Shown: positions 33,746 through 47,769, counted from the first letter of the stretch. The stretch is DNA of 64,000 bases from Scatophagus argus (GCF_020382885.2 NC_058506.1:13928318-13992317), one strand, 5' to 3'. Notes: generated from the letters alone by a model not told the origin. Made by a program: numbers and translations.

Positions 33746-36700
33746 TGCTCTAGCAGACATTCAAAACTCAAAATACAAAGAAAGAAGAAAAAACAAACCA
33801 TCATTTTCACCTCAGTGTTGGAGTTTCTCAGTATGAAGTGAATCAGTGCACAGCAGACTGAACTGAATAAAGGCCCCTGATCTGTCCTGCGGCTCCACCA
33901 AGGTCACTGACCGCACATTTGAAGACAGCAAATCTTTCCTGCAAGAACACGTGAAGTTGACAGGTAGCAGATTTTTCACAAACAAGACGATGACCAAACA
34001 GCAAAGTCCAACAGGTACCTGACAAAGTATTAGCTCAGGTTATCACTGCTTTTCTAACCTCATTCACTGATGTGCTGCAAAGTTGTGTAAACCAGATAAC
34101 AACTATCTGTTGCAAACACCCCAGCGTGTGTCAATAAACATGATGCATTTTAGACAAATCTTCTATTTTAACATAAATTACAAGAAACTCTGTGAATATC
34201 TGATCAATCCCAGCACCAGAGCCAAAAACATAAGCGATACACATAAGCGACATATAAAGATAAATGAGGTTTCAGCAAGATGATCCCAGATGCTCACAGA
34301 GAAGACAGCAGTATACAGTGTGAGGTGATATCTGTCAGGATGTGGTTGTTGTGTGCTGACACCTGATTTCTGACTCTGTTTTCGTTGTAATGAGTACATT
34401 CCTGTCCTCTCACATGTGCATTTGATAATTCCTCAGCTCTTATCGGGGAGCTTCATGCTACATTTTATGACTTAATGAGTCGTCAAACTATTTAAATGTG
34501 TAAATACAGATAAACTGAAGCTGTTGTGAAAGACCAAAATAGCGACTAATTGGACAGAAATATTTTGGTATCAGCATTTGTGTCACAGAAAATAAATATA
34601 TACTCGGTTTTGATACCAGGATGCTGACAACAAATCCTGCCTGAGAAAAAGTTTTCCAGGGAAGTACTGGACTTTTCTTGACAATATACTGATTTTTTTA
34701 ATACTATTTAAAAATACAGAGAATATGACAATGGAAAAGCATAATATACAACCAAACAGTTAGGGCAAAACTCATGTTATGAGTGATATTATATGTGAAG
34801 ATTGTGAACCATATTCTACACATGTAGAGTCTGGCCTTTTAAGACCCAACAAATAAAATCCCTTTAAATAAAAATTTATAAGGTGGTCAAAGGTTCATAA
34901 ATGTGACACTGGAGCTGTCATAGTGTACCAATGAAAGTAGAAGTATCAGTGAAGCAAAAGTTCAGGCTTGTTCTCCTGTAAATCAACAGACATTTGATTC
35001 ACGTGACACCATGAGAGGTCGTTCTGCATGAAATTAGTTGTGGGCTGACATGTTTAGAGTAAACGCTCATGTCGATTGTCAGCTTCTACAGCAGGCTTTC
35101 TCAATTACTATTTTAGATTTGGAAAAAAAAGTGAAAATGACATTTACGTTTCATTTCATTAAATGATATGTCTCATCATTCATTTTCTTCGAGTTAAACA
35201 AAAACTAGATAAACGAGCTTTTGTTAACTCCCTGGACACTCAGCAAGCACAGCACTCAGGGAGGCAAGATCTGTGTCTATGCTGATAATGATTCAGTTCC
35301 ATATTCAGTTCAACATTTTCTTTGTTTTGTCTCATTTGACCCATCTTTACCGAATCTCCGATTATTATTTTTTCATTAGGGATGATTTTGTGTAAACAAG
35401 TTACCCTTCTTCCTCCCTGGCACGTATCTATGTAGATTTAAATGGCTGAATTAAATAAATATGTTAAATGCATTAGCTGTATTAATTATGTGGATAAACT
35501 CTAAATCTGCTACCGTGATGTGATTTTCCAAAGACAATGTCCCTTTCAACAGTTAATTCAAAAATTAACTGGAATAATGGCGGTATTTTAAACTTGAATT
35601 TCTGCACATGAAAAGGTGACAATTGAAGAACATTGTTAGAGAAAAAAATCAGTTAACGTCAGAAAGGTGATAGTGATACTTGTGTAACAGAATAACAACA
35701 AAAAAAAACTGCACACTCGCCTGCCACTTCCCTTGGCTCAGTGCGGTCTGTACGGCGTCCTCCCACAGGCCTCTGTCTCATGCCATCACTATGGCGACAG
35801 CTCACAGCGTGCTTTGTCCCCGTAGACATGTCTCCCATAGCAATGAATGTTTGGAGACACAGCAAGGAAGCCCAGCGTTTCCAAGCCCATAAAGCGATGG
35901 TTTATTTCTACGTTCCCGTGTATGACAGGAACCACAAACACGAGGATGAAAAATCAGCTGCACTGATCGCACATCAAACCTGAGCCACATAGAAAGAGGG
36001 AGGTCAAACAGGTCGACAAACAGTTTACAGCCCTGACATGTACCGTGTGAGATGAAGAGCACTTGTACACAATAAATTTCCTTTTATCCTAATACCTTAC
36101 TGAGCTCCTTTGGGACTACTGTGCCTCTAAGACTCAAGGGTGCCTCAGTATTTATTAAAATACATACTGAGTTATATGTATGTTAGGTCGGTAAAGTTTA
36201 GAACTGATAACAAACAATTACAATTCATGCATGAAAACAACAATAATTGAGGTACAAATCAAACCACTCTGTTTGACAAAAGCACTGAAGCGCCCGTGAC
36301 ATAATAAAGACAGAAAAGTAAGCTACTAAAACGTATCACACATCAGTAAACTCCACATTCATGCAGTGGAAAACTGTATAAAATAGAGCAGTAGTCTCCA
36401 ACAAAACTCATGCTGTTTTAGCTTTCTCTGAGGTGACAGAGAGGCTGAAGTAGGAGACGTCCTCATATCAAAACAGTCATGGCATTAAGGTGTCTTTTAC
36501 AAATGTCTCTATAAGACACTTAGGCAACTCTATGCCGTACAGCAAGAAATTCACTTTGTTGGGGTAGAGAATGAAATGTCGAGGAGAAAATTCTTTGTCG
36601 GAGAACTTCTAAGAAAATTAGTTCACATTGTGACGCTGTGGCGACACCTAGCGGCTCAACAAAGCAACGTGTGCATTTTGTACTTCTGGTAGCTACTTTT

Positions 36701-37194
36701 ACTTATACTTTATTGTCCAAATACAAAGTACGTGCTCTCACGGCAGAAACAGAGAGCATTCCACGTGGTCACATGAAGTCAAGAAAAGTAAACACGAGTG
36801 TCGTTATCAGCGAATAAACAAACTTTTGACAGTCAATGTCAGTGTGCACCTTTATATTGCAGCCAGTCCTGTAGGGTCAAACAAAATATTCATACGAAAT
36901 TAAAGTAGAAATAAACTTCTGCTTAAAATGCTCTTAATGGAAATATTCACTCACAAGGTGCTCCACGGAAATCCTTTTGTTTTTCGGCCCCTGCGAGACC
37001 AAATTCAGGGATTAAACACCTTCTAATGTGCGTCTGACGTCATGACGCAGAATCAGCTGTTGACGGACTGGTTCCCTTCAATCTCGACCTCCGGGGCGCT
37101 GTGTGTACACGCACACGGAGTCTTTGCTGTCACTGTGGCAGTTATTTTAAACGCACATGCTGTTTGTCGACCCGGTGACTGAGCATATGCTGCC

Positions 37195-40100
37195 ATGAGT
37201 GCTTTTTGTCGCCTGATCCAGAGAGGACTGCTGAGCGGCCGGCCGTCGTGTCGTTTATTCCCCGGACAGCAGGATTTGTGCGGGGTGGCTCCCATAGTCC
37301 GGACAGCGAGCTCATCCAGGTATCCCTGCTAGCTTCCCGGCTAACTGATGCCCTACGTCTGCCTGCGCTGTAGCATGTTGCGGCGGTGCTGGGTGGACAT
37401 GACAGTCCAGTATTTCTCTTTTGAAGCAGCCAGTTACTCAACCGTGACAGTTTGTCACCGTGTCGTGCCTTTCTTCTGCACTAACCGTTAAGTTTGCACA
37501 GTTTACATAAATGACATTCAGGCGTCTGGTTAGCAAGAGGGTTAACCTGCAGTTGAGCTATCATCACCAAAGAGGATTTTAGATATGGGGATCTATGTCC
37601 TGCTTTATCTTACTCGGTTATGAAACGATCCCTCCTGCCGTGTTTATCTGGTATATGTTATGTTTTGTTACATGTGCGCAAAGTTACCAGTTTTTTAAGC
37701 TAACGTTAAGCCTAGCTAAAACGACTGCTGTCCAATACAACACAAACGCTGTAATAAATCCTACAGATACACTGTTAGGTTTTTGATCAACTCGCTCCAC
37801 GCTTTTCAGTCTTCAGGTAAGATTTCTTGCAGGTGTTGGTGTAACAGGCTGCAGTGGATTTAGCCAGATGGACCAAATGCAAGCAACTGAATGTGTGCTG
37901 ACTTTGTGAAGAGCAGTGCAACACGTTATTAACCGCAAAGTTTGCATTCTATAGACTTTGAGTAACAGAACAATAATCATAATAATAATTAAGAGATTAG
38001 ACAACAATGTAAAATATTTATACGGTTGTCTTGGTGTTTCTGACACACAATTCTGACTGTTTTAATAATTGTTATATTGCTTTTTTCATTGCGTATGTGG
38101 GCATGTAATTGGGTTCTCTCGCCATACACCGTTATGCTAACGTCTGTAGTGGTAGAAAAAAATAAAACCTGAAAAAAAACCTGTCTGTACTTGTGTGATT
38201 ACCTAACGTGATACCAGTAGGTGGAAGCAAAACAGTTCTAACCATATATGTCACAAATCACTGAGTAATCCTGCCACAGTCTTCTTCCCTTTGAGCAATA
38301 TTCCCTGATGTCCCGTCTGAATGGGACATGGGTCAGATTATGAAAGCAAGGTGCTCTGTAAATTCTTTTTAACTGGGAGATGCAGCATTCAACCCTCATG
38401 TTCACTCTGAAATTTTTTGTAACTTGCAGAGTTTTATTACTTTAGATTTATTACATTTCCTGTCTGCGTTGTGGCATAACACTCACCACAAACACAACCA
38501 TAGAGACTCAGACTAATCAGTCACTTTTTCCCCCCACAGCCCAGTCAACTTGACCTATGATGTCTTTGATGGGAAGGGAGAGAGCACTCCCCTGGTGTTT
38601 CTCCACGGCCTTTTTGGCAGTAAATCTAACTTCCACTCGATAGCGAAGTCCCTGGTGCAGCGCACAGGCCGAAAGGTAATGCAGTGATGAAGACCTCAGC
38701 CATGTCTGTTAATACATCAAAAGCAATTCATTTTTATGTGCATGAGTCTCTTCTCAGCATCCTGACGCGCGCCTTCAAACAAAAGCACGCATGGAAATGT
38801 ACGGTCAACCGGTGTGCCGCAAGTCATTTGATACAACTCCTCAGCAGTCTGTTCTTTTGTAATGAATGGGGACAGATAATCTCTTGGCTTGCTTGAAGAA
38901 ACTCATCATTCCATGTGCACAATACAGCTTTTGTTTGTGCTGTCACTCACCTGAGCTGGGGCCAAAAAAATGGAAACAGCTGACATGAAAGGTTTTTTGT
39001 TTGTTTGTTTTCTGCTCTGTTGTCTCTTTCCGTCCCCCCCATTCCAAGTGTCCTAACGGTTCTTTGTCCAGTTAGGTGCTGACTGTAGATGCCCGTAACC
39101 ATGGCAACAGCCCTCACAACCCGGTGCTGACCTATGAAGCGATGTCCGATGACTTGAAACACCTCCTCACCCAGCTTCACATCGAGAAATGTGTCCTCAT
39201 CGGCCACAGCATGGGCGGGAAAACGGCCATGGTGACCGCCTTGATGCAGGTAGGCGTTCAGAAGACCTTTGTCATGTACATTTCTGCCCTCTCTGAGCTT
39301 AATGATCTTCATGCCACCCTAGATCTCCTGTTTCTATTTTGTCATTGGTTTTCTGTCAATGACATATCCTTTCCGGTCTGTTTAACCCCAGTCTATCTGT
39401 CTCTTCTTTTAGCCTAGTTTAGTGGAGAGGTTGGTGGTAGTGGACATCAGTCCTGCCCAATCATCCACTCGCACCAACTTCCGTTATTACATCCAGGCCA
39501 TGCAGGAGATGAAGATTTCCAGTGACATCCCACGTTCGACAGCCAGACGGATGGCTGAGGATCAGCTGCGCGGTTTGGTCAAGGTCAGGACTCCTTTTTG
39601 ATTTCAGTGGTTTAAACTGGAATATGTCAGCTGTATTCAGGTAATCAGCCCTACGATTTAAACTCCAAACCTGAAAATGTTTGTATTTAAATCCTGCCTT
39701 CCCTCAGGAGCGTTCAGTGCGTCAGTTCCTGCTGACTAACCTGGTGGAGCAGAATGGCCACTATGCCTGGAGGGTCAACTTGGAGGCCATCTCAGCACAC
39801 CTTGACAACATCATGAGCTTCCCCAGCTTTAACACTGTCTATGAGGGACCCACACTGTTTTTGGGTGGAGCCAGCTCGGCTTATATCAGGTATATCACAG
39901 TACAGATGCATACAGACTGTTTATATACTCCACCCTGCACTACCTCACTTTTGGACTACCTCCAGAAACATATTTATTTTACTTACCTTCTTTTATTTTG
40001 TTTTTTACCTTATTCTATTTTAGTTTTATTTTATTTTATTCTTCTATTATATGTTACTTGTTACGTTCTATGCATGCACCAATCACCAAGACAAATTCCT

Positions 40101-40791
40101 AGTAATGTGAAACCTCTTCACTTACAATGGCAATAAAGTCTTTTCTGATTTCTGATTTCTTATAGGTAAAGCTTATTTGCAGTAATTGTCCTTAAAAAGC
40201 CTTTTCTGTATTCCACAACCCCTTGAGGAGGTGTACATGCAAGCAAATAAGGAGTCATAGTGTGATTGCAAATACAAAACAGTAAGAAAGAAAATAACAA
40301 ATAACTAACTGTCATGCAACTACCATCAATGATAAAATGAAATAAAATATACAAAGGTGAATTTAAAAACATGACAACACGATTAAAAACAATAACAAAA
40401 AATGAAACCGTGAAATCAAAATAACTGGAAAAAAAGAAAAAAGTTAGCTAATGACTATTAGCATCATCTTCATGATGATATGATAATATGGTCATTTTAA
40501 TACTCTATACTGAATATATGCCATAAATAGGAAGTACAAATTCCCCTGAATGTACCATTTAACGTGTGAACGCACCAGCCTTGCATCTCACACCTCTCAA
40601 TCTTTACCCGATATTCTCCTTCCTTGCTCTCTGTCTGTCTTCACCCCTCATCCAGCTCCGAAGATTACCCAGAAATCCAGAGGCTGTTCCCTCATGCTGA
40701 CATCCAGTATATTCCAGACGCGAGCCACTGGATCCACGCAGATAAGCCGTTAGATTTCATCAGCTCCATCATCTCCTTCCTTCAGTCCTAG
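37195..40791 (+). CDS. abhd11: ABHD11, alpha/beta-hydrolase, mitochondrial, 307 aa
   Basis: Exons: 37195-37319, 38540-38675, 39076-39249, 39413-39583, 39708-39889, 40656-40791. All are GT-AG, and the total of 924 bases gives 307 residues (human 315). The start gives a basic, Ser/Arg-rich N-terminus (MSAFCRLIQRG) fitting a mitochondrial presequence. Oxyanion-hole motif H64-G-L-F-G68, nucleophile elbow G130-H-S-M-G-G with Ser132, and His287 in ASHWIHAD form the expected serine-hydrolase core. ABHD11 is known as a mitochondrial hydrolase that helps keep the lipoylated 2-oxoglutarate dehydrogenase complex working. Intron 5 holds a LINE tail. The 3' UTR is about 2 kb, ending near the AATAAA at 42800. 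It sits next to the claudin-3-like gene as in human 7q11.23 and is convergent with the coiled-coil gene at 43501-47769. Confidence 0.95.
39940..40165 (+). repeat. 3' tail of a LINE in abhd11 intron 5
   Basis: A T-rich TTTTATTTTATTTTATTC stretch leads to ATGCATGCACCAATCACCAA, then GGCAATAAAGTC and TTCTGATTTCTGATTTCTT. This is the usual end of a common teleost LINE class (AATAAA-like signal then TTCTGATT units). Plus orientation, same as the host gene; no coding part. Left border approximate. Confidence 0.55.
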
Positions 40792-42805
40792 CTGCCTCCT
40801 GCCCAGCGCTGCAGAACTCTTTTGATGCTCAGCGACTCTGAGCGTCCCGTCACTGAGAATGAAGGTTAGAATTCAGCAGCTTCAGCGAGTGTAGTCATTA
40901 ATGATGCTAACAGATGCCAACACTGGACCAAACTCACCCTTTTACGACGATCACTTCTTACCCTCAAACAAACTTAGTGCAGTGAAGATGAACTTCTCTT
41001 TTGTGTAATTTATCTGGCAAGCAGATAGGGTTCCTCGATTGGCTGGTTTCTAGTTGTGTTTTCATTGATTTTTTTTTTTTGATTAGTATCTAGAAAATAG
41101 AAAGGAAAATATCTCCAGTGTAACATAATGGGGCTGTTTTGGAGGTGATGTATTAACCCAAAGAAACTCATTTGCACAGTGCTCGCTTTCTTTATGTTGA
41201 AACATATATGCCAGTATAACAGAAAAGTGGCTTTAAGTCAAGTACAGTCTAGGATTGATTAAGTGGACCAGCAGTTCAGTAGTGGGATATGAAAGTTTTG
41301 ACAGCACTGGAATGAAACAAATGCTGTTATTCATGAGAAGGACTTCTTGGAGAAAAATGAAGAATGTGCAAAGCAAAAATTGTTTGCATTAGTGAGTTTG
41401 GTATCGTGTGACAGGAGTTCGGAGCACTGCAAAAAGGCTGTAATACAGACCTTATGTGTACAGATAGTTTGTTGTGGAAACTTATTTTAATGTTAATAAT
41501 AGTGATATATTCAATGTTTTGGTCTGGAATTTTGTTTCTCATATCCTCTCCCTCTGTGTGTCTGCTGTATGTCAGAGATGAGGATTTACACGTTGGTTAC
41601 TTTGTCACAATTCCAGGTCATCATAAGCGCTGGTTATATTTTTATGCCAACATAACCCTCTATGAAAACCAAGCTGAAACCCTCAAAATGCAGTATTCCC
41701 AATCTGTTTCCTGAACATCTCAGGTTACAACTGGATATGCTAATTATCGTACACTCATACTATTCTCGTGTCTGTCTGGCGATAAGCCGCGGTAATGTTG
41801 TTGTGTATTTGTATTTGGTCAGTCTGATCAGTGTTCTGATGAAACACGTTTTACAGATTTATTATCCGTATCTCACTTATCTTTATGACTAAGGTGCAAG
41901 GCTATATGAGTGTCTCACAGATATATGCTGCAACAATGTATGTTGTTATCTAACCGTGACAGTGTTAATATCATTTCTGTTTCAATGGGTTTGAACAGTA
42001 CAGTCCACTGTAGTGAAACTGCCATCTGTATGAATAAGCAGGGTGTTGTAAATTTGTATGTGCCTCTTTTCTCGAGAGCTCTTTTTCCATTTCTGTAAAA
42101 ACTTGATAAAAAGAAAAAAATCTACAATAATAACTGACAGATTTTAGATTGGCAGCTGGGTTGCCAGGTCTGCGTGACTTTTTTTTTTGTTTTGTTTTGT
42201 CTTCTTTCCCACAAAGAATCTAAACAGGTGAGGGAGTATCCCTTCGTGGCACTAGATGTTTACTACAATCACTGTTTTGTGTTTGTTTGATGTGAATGCA
42301 GAAGTCTGAAAGGCTTGATACACCAGACCTAAGTTGAGTGAAACTCTCCTTATTTTTTCTTCTTTATGTAAAGCTCCAGTTAGTAGAGAAGCCCCCCCCG
42401 TCCTGCTCAGCCAAAGGGCAGATTTGTCTCGTCACATAATATGAATAGATTGTTGACATTTGAATGAGGGCCCTGCTTGAGCTTCTGTAGGATTGCAGTG
42501 GGACAAGAACGTGTTGAGGAGGAACTCGATGTCACCAGTATGGAAAAGTGAATTTATTCATTCACACTGAAAAAGCTGAAAATCATCTTTTCAGGATTGT
42601 ATATGGTTTTACAATGAGCATGCCTTTTCTCTTGTCATCAGGTGTAACTTTGCTGTGCTATATGCGTCTCAGTTTGTTGAACATGTTGCCACAATGGTGG
42701 TACTCATTCTAGATAATGCCGTATATAAATTTTAAATGTTTGGAGATGCATATAGGAGTGGATTATATATTATTGAAAATGTACAAACTAATATTATTCA
42801 ATAAA
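40792..42805 (+). other. Probable abhd11 3' UTR
   Basis: No other gene seen. The first convincing plus-strand poly(A) signal is AATAAA at 42800-42805. The bicdl2-like gene on the other strand ends close by, with its own minus-strand AATAAA at 42958-42963, so the two transcripts would converge within about 150 bases. Confidence 0.5.
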
Positions 42806-42957
42806 ATAGCAAAAATCTGCAACAGTTTATTCTTTTTCATTTGAGTCTCGCAACATGCAAAGGTGCAATCAGTGAAGGATCCAAAATGATGTAGTGTCTC
42901 ACAAAATAAACAGCAGGAGATCTGAAGGAACTTTTGTTTTTCTACATAAGAACAGAA

Positions 42958-42963
42958 TTTATT
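42958..42963 (-). terminator. Poly(A) signal of the BICD-like coiled-coil gene
   Basis: AATAAA on the minus strand, about 540 bases after the stop codon at 43501. Confidence 0.45.
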
Positions 42964-43500
42964 TACAACATGGCAACTAACATTAAAGAAACTACATGGC
43001 TCGTTCATGATCATTTCATACATACTGTAAGTAAGTCAAAGCATGCTTTCCTGAGAATACTTAAAGAGCCCTTCCATACATGTTCTAAGACAGAAAACAA
43101 AACAAACAAACAAAACAAAAAAAAAAAAACGTGCTCAACTTGGAATAATAATTAGTATCCTGTATGGTTATTCCACAAAAAAGGTGAAATTCCTTTCTTC
43201 CTTCCTCCTGTTCACTTGGAGCTGCTGGATGTCTCCTAATGCAGTGAAAAATCCATTCTCTGCATATATGTGCAGAGCTGTAAGCTGCATATTAAACCCC
43301 AGCTGGTTCAAATCTACCTGTGATCTCACAAAAAATCAATGTGAAAACAGTTCTCGTGTCACACCCAGCACAAGTGTTGTTCTGCACAGCGAAGCTCAAA
43401 CATCCAAGTGACAATAAGGACACGTTTCTGACTGGAGGGGGACTCCATACTGTTCTTCATCAGAATGAATGTGTACTCAGAGTGCAAAGTCATCACCGCT

Positions 43501-46500
43501 TTAATCGAGTGATACCACCTGGAAGCCGCTGTCACCCCCTCCCCACTCTGAATCCTGCCCCGCTGCATCCTGGCCTCCTTGACGACCGGTCCTGCCCCTC
43601 CTCAGCTTGTCCCTCCAGCGCAGGGTGCCCGTAGAAGAAGACGCGCTGGAAGTCGGAGCAGCAGAAACCGCAGATCTGGAGATGAAGATCTGGCTCGAGT
43701 TGGTCGTAGGCGGGGTCGGCGTAGACGAAGGGATGTTGGATGGCCGCTGGATGGGTGGTTTGTTATGTCTCCTCAGGATGCCCAGGCGGGGCAGCTTCTT
43801 CTGGGCCTGCTCCGCCTGCTGCTGAATTTGCAGCTGCTGCTCGAGAATCAGCTGAACGTCCTCCTGAGGCAAGGAACACAAACAGGTCATCAGAGCAGAA
43901 CAAATAGGGACTTAAAAAGAAAACACTGAGCTTTGACAGGGCTGCTCTCACAGTAATACAGAAGGGGACGGGTGGCCAGAAAAGGATGGGAGGGATGATG
44001 ATTGTTTTAATACAGAGAGGGAGTTTTTTTCTTTTTTTTAAAAGGTTAAGAGAGCATCATTTAGTTTTTACTTAATCCAAATATGTATTTCTGTCATCTA
44101 TTGCAAAATTAATTTAAAAATAGCCACAAATGATGGGTTTAGTGTGCACAGTGAATCACCGTTTCAGGGCTTAATTGTCTCACACCACAGTCAACTAGCC
44201 AATAGGATCAGTATTCAGTTATGAGAAACACACAATATGGATATTATTGAACAATATTATGGAGATTAGTGGTCAAGTGTTACCTCTTACTATTATGAAA
44301 GTTATTATTTATTATGGTTTATTTTAGATTACACCAAATCACCAGCTTTATGATTTAGCTCTTTAGTATTGGTGAAACAAATGGTACCAGTTCAGGGATA
44401 CTGAGGGGATGACGCAAAGGAAATACTTAAAAGTGAAACATGAGATCGACCCCCACGGTCTAAGCAGCCTCTAAGGAATTCAACAAAACAACAGACCGTC
44501 TACAAAGAAAAAAGAAATTGTGACCATTGTATGACTGAAAGAAAGTATGAAGCTACAGAGACAAAAGGGTCTGAAAACTTAACTAGAAATAAAATACAGC
44601 TAAGACAAATCTCCAGAGAAATGGGGCTGAAGAGGGCTTTAAACATAATGAATCCAGCTTTTTAACATTTTTTCACACTTCAATGAGACATTGCAGGTAA
44701 ACTTTGAAAATTATTTTCCGAGAAAATAAGTTGTCTCATCAGTCCTCACACTCTAGTATACACGTATACCCACCAGAAGTATGTAAGAAGTAATATTTAA
44801 GATGAGAATCGTATTCAGAGGAGGTTTCAGCAATATAAACGTTGTAGCAGTAAAGCTGACAATATTTTAGCTCTAAATGGCCAACACTTTCTGCAAATGT
44901 GCAGTCTCATAAGATCTGAACATTTTATTGTTAATCACACACACCAAAAAAAGTCACTGGGACTCTAAAGCATGCAAACATAAAACACTTAACAGGACTT
45001 TAGGTGAAATCAGTGTGGATTTTGTGCGTACAGCTGAAGCAAACTGCTGCTCTCACCAGTAAACAACATTCGTAAAGTGCAGTTTGAGGCTGCAGGCAGC
45101 CAGGTGCTCAGCAGGATACCAGCTGGTGAGTGTAGTATGTGTGATTTTTAATTGGATCTTTTATGACTGAACACATTCTGTGCTATGAAAGTACACGTGT
45201 GTACACAACACTAATTAGGTGTGTTTTTTTGTGTGTCTCGGTGTGTGCAGTTTCTGTCCTAATTCTTCTCGACTTCTTAGACTAAGTCACGCGTGTTTAA
45301 ATTTTCCCACCCACTCCATTTTTGCTCAGTTTGAATCCATATTTTCATTTCTATTTTAATTCACAGCCTTCCCTTTTTCACTTTATTCACTATTGTTTTA
45401 TCTCTGTTAAACATTAAACACGTCTCAGGTTTACCTTCCAGGCCTCGAGCTCCAGTGACAGCTCAAGACGTTTCTGCACAGCCTCCAGCAGCTGGTTGTT
45501 CAGCGACATCATCTCGGTTTTACTCCGCAGCAGCTCGGCCTCCATCGCCTTCTTCCTGCGCGGCGAGAACAAAAAGAATGACACGTTCCTCAAAATAGAC
45601 GCACGTCTTTCAGCTTCCTATTTTTTTTTCCCCATTTAAATCTTGATTCATTCGTCATTTAGAGCAGAGGTGAGCGTGACTGTGCGCACTCACTTCTCTA
45701 TGGCCTCGTCTCTGTCGTACAGCGCCTGCTGGAGAATAGCGCTCTCCTCTGGCCCTTTTCCGGCTTTGACCTTTTGGATGAACGAGCAGGAGAGGCAGGT
45801 TATGCTTTATGTCACATGCTTCACTCTTTTTTTTTGTTAAATCTGACTTCTGACAGGATTCTGGTCTCGTCCCCGTCGTCAGTCACACACCTTGTGACTT
45901 TCTCTGACATACCAGAATACTCAGATCACCGATAAGTGTCATTTGTAAACTTGTCAGGCCACATAGCTGAGCTTTAACACCTAATGGTCTGCCAGGGAAA
46001 CAATGAAAGAGGATGATTCACGAGGCAAGTGTACCTCTGTGCAGGCCTCAGCGTCGACTGCCTTTGACAACATGAATTCCTTGCTGCATTCCCAGAAAAT
46101 ATATAAGTGAGTCTCTTATCATTTGCAGGAGAAGGCAGGTCTCTTGTGTTAACGTGTACAGGGTTAGCCGCCTTAGCTTTATTTCAACTCTTATGTGGAA
46201 AGCAAACATTCTTCCAGGTAACATGCCCACTAAAACAAACTCATATTGAGATTGCGGGGGTGTGATCAGGGTCAGAAGGTTTATGTGAGCGCAGGTGTCG
46301 CCTTTACCTCTTTGGTGTGGCTGATTGCCAGTGTACGGGCCACAGCCTGCAGCTGCGCCAGGGCATCGTCCAGTTGGTTGTCCCCAGGAGAGGGTTCAGG
46401 TGGGCTGGACTCTGGCTCGGTCAGCGGGCGCAGGAGCCTCAAAACGGACAGAACCTCCTCTGTGACCTGGAATATAGAGAAACAAAGCATGACAATCCTG

Positions 46501-47769
46501 CAGAGTTGTGCAGAAGCACACCTTGTCCTGGTGCTGTGCCTGGGTGACCTTTACCCTCTCTCTGTGCTGGCTCCATCCCAGTCCCTCTCTGCTCTCCTGC
46601 AGTTTGTCCACCTGGGCCTTAAGCTTGATGCTTCGTCTCCGAGACAGCTCCACCTCTCTGCGCACTTCTTTAAGCTGTAAACAGTAAATATCCCATCAGT
46701 GCATTTGAACAACCACTTGTTTGCTGTGTAGATGACTGTAGTCCAGCACACAGAATGTGCAACCTCATGACATTTTTACCTAACGTAAACAGAAACTTCT
46801 AATCTTGATCCTTGTGTGAAATCGCAGACAAGAAATCCAGTTTTACCAGCCGGGATGTTATTCAGTCAACACTTACGAACCGTGTAAATATGTACAAATG
46901 AGCTCATTCACAGAAACACCCTCAAAAGACGTGCGGTGATAACTTGAGGAATGATTAACATGAAGTATGAGGTACAAAGTATTCTCTGCAGACATTGTTT
47001 CCATCTTTACACTCACAGCTACAAATCAAGCCCTCATGCAAAATCAAGATGTTCACCCAGAAGCTGAGGTTCACTGCACCCAGACTGGTTTTGATCATGA
47101 TTCATTATGCTGAGGGACAGCTTTGCTCCTGAGTGACAGACCGCAGACACACGTCTCCTCTCTAACATGTCCATACTGTTTGACAAGCCTGTTTCACCAA
47201 CTCTGTCTCAGTCTAAACAGACAGACATATACAGAGTGTTATCCCACCGTGTCTGAGACATGTCCCAGCGTCCGGCGTCTGCCGAGCGCCCTGCCGCTCC
47301 TGATCAGGTCTGGTAAAGTCCCGTCCACGTAGCTCCTCTGGAAGGGGCTCCCACCTTCAGCGGCTGCTGGCTGCGAGGACTCACCTGGGGTGTCCTTCTC
47401 CACAGACGGTGAGGCGCTGCCGTCCTCGTTAGCCAGCTCGTCCTCACCGACATCTTTTAAATTGAGTCCCGCGACGAGGCACGAGTTCAGCGGACCAGCA
47501 CTTTGTCCTTCTTCCAGGTGATCCGAATCCTCCTGCTCTGCATCATCTTCAGGCTCCTCGGGATCCTCTGGTTCTGTTACAGTCACGGAGACTTTGGGTT
47601 CTTGTTCTGCTGGCAGGACTGAAGGTCGGCACGATGAGTGTGAGCTCCTGAGTGAACTCCACTGTCTGCCCTCCAGCCTGTTCAGGGTGGAGTAGAGCCT
47701 TTCACTGGAGGCGTTGATTCTGGGTCTCAGCCTCTCATTGAGGGCCGAGAAGGACTGAGTGTAGTCCAT
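43501..47769 (-). CDS. BICD family-like cargo adaptor (BICDL2-type), 453 aa
   Basis: Exons (minus): 47248-47769, 46555-46674, 46308-46466, 45694-45770, 45435-45555, 43501-43863, total 1362 bases. Residues 1-174 are acidic, Ser/Pro/Glu-rich and probably disordered. Then come a conserved-looking DLIRSGRALGRRRT segment and a helical stretch (LKEVRREVELSRRRSIKLKA). Residues about 240-320 form a coiled coil, with RDEAIEKKKAMEAELLRSK and MMSLNNQLLEAVQKRLEL. This closely resembles the C-terminal part of BICDR1 (RDEAIAKKNAVELEL, MMSLNSQLLDAIQQKLNL). BICD-like proteins link dynein/dynactin or kinesin to cargo. The last 121 codons are Pro/Ser/Arg-rich. Human BICDL2 lies near CLDN6/CLDN9, so the position fits. 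The donor after exon 1 (ACG|GTGGGA) and the acceptor of exon 4 are the weaker splice sites. The start is the first ATG of a long open frame; an upstream in-frame ATG is possible. Confidence 0.8.

Larger units (their letters stand above)
30891..37194. other. Intergenic 6.3 kb between claudin-3-like gene and abhd11
   Basis: First about 1.1 kb is claudin 3' UTR, with (TG)n at 31265-31315. Beyond it no gene is supported. Repeats: a MITE fragment at 32481-32532 and a tRNA-headed repeat at 33417-33745. A relatively GC-rich patch near 35715-35880 has open frames on both strands, but nothing recognisable in them. Confidence 0.5.

Noticed and set aside
35659-36062. Overlapping open frames on both strands in a GC-richer patch
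   Set aside because: No protein family recognised and no splice context; could be conserved non-coding DNA, but this cannot be shown here.
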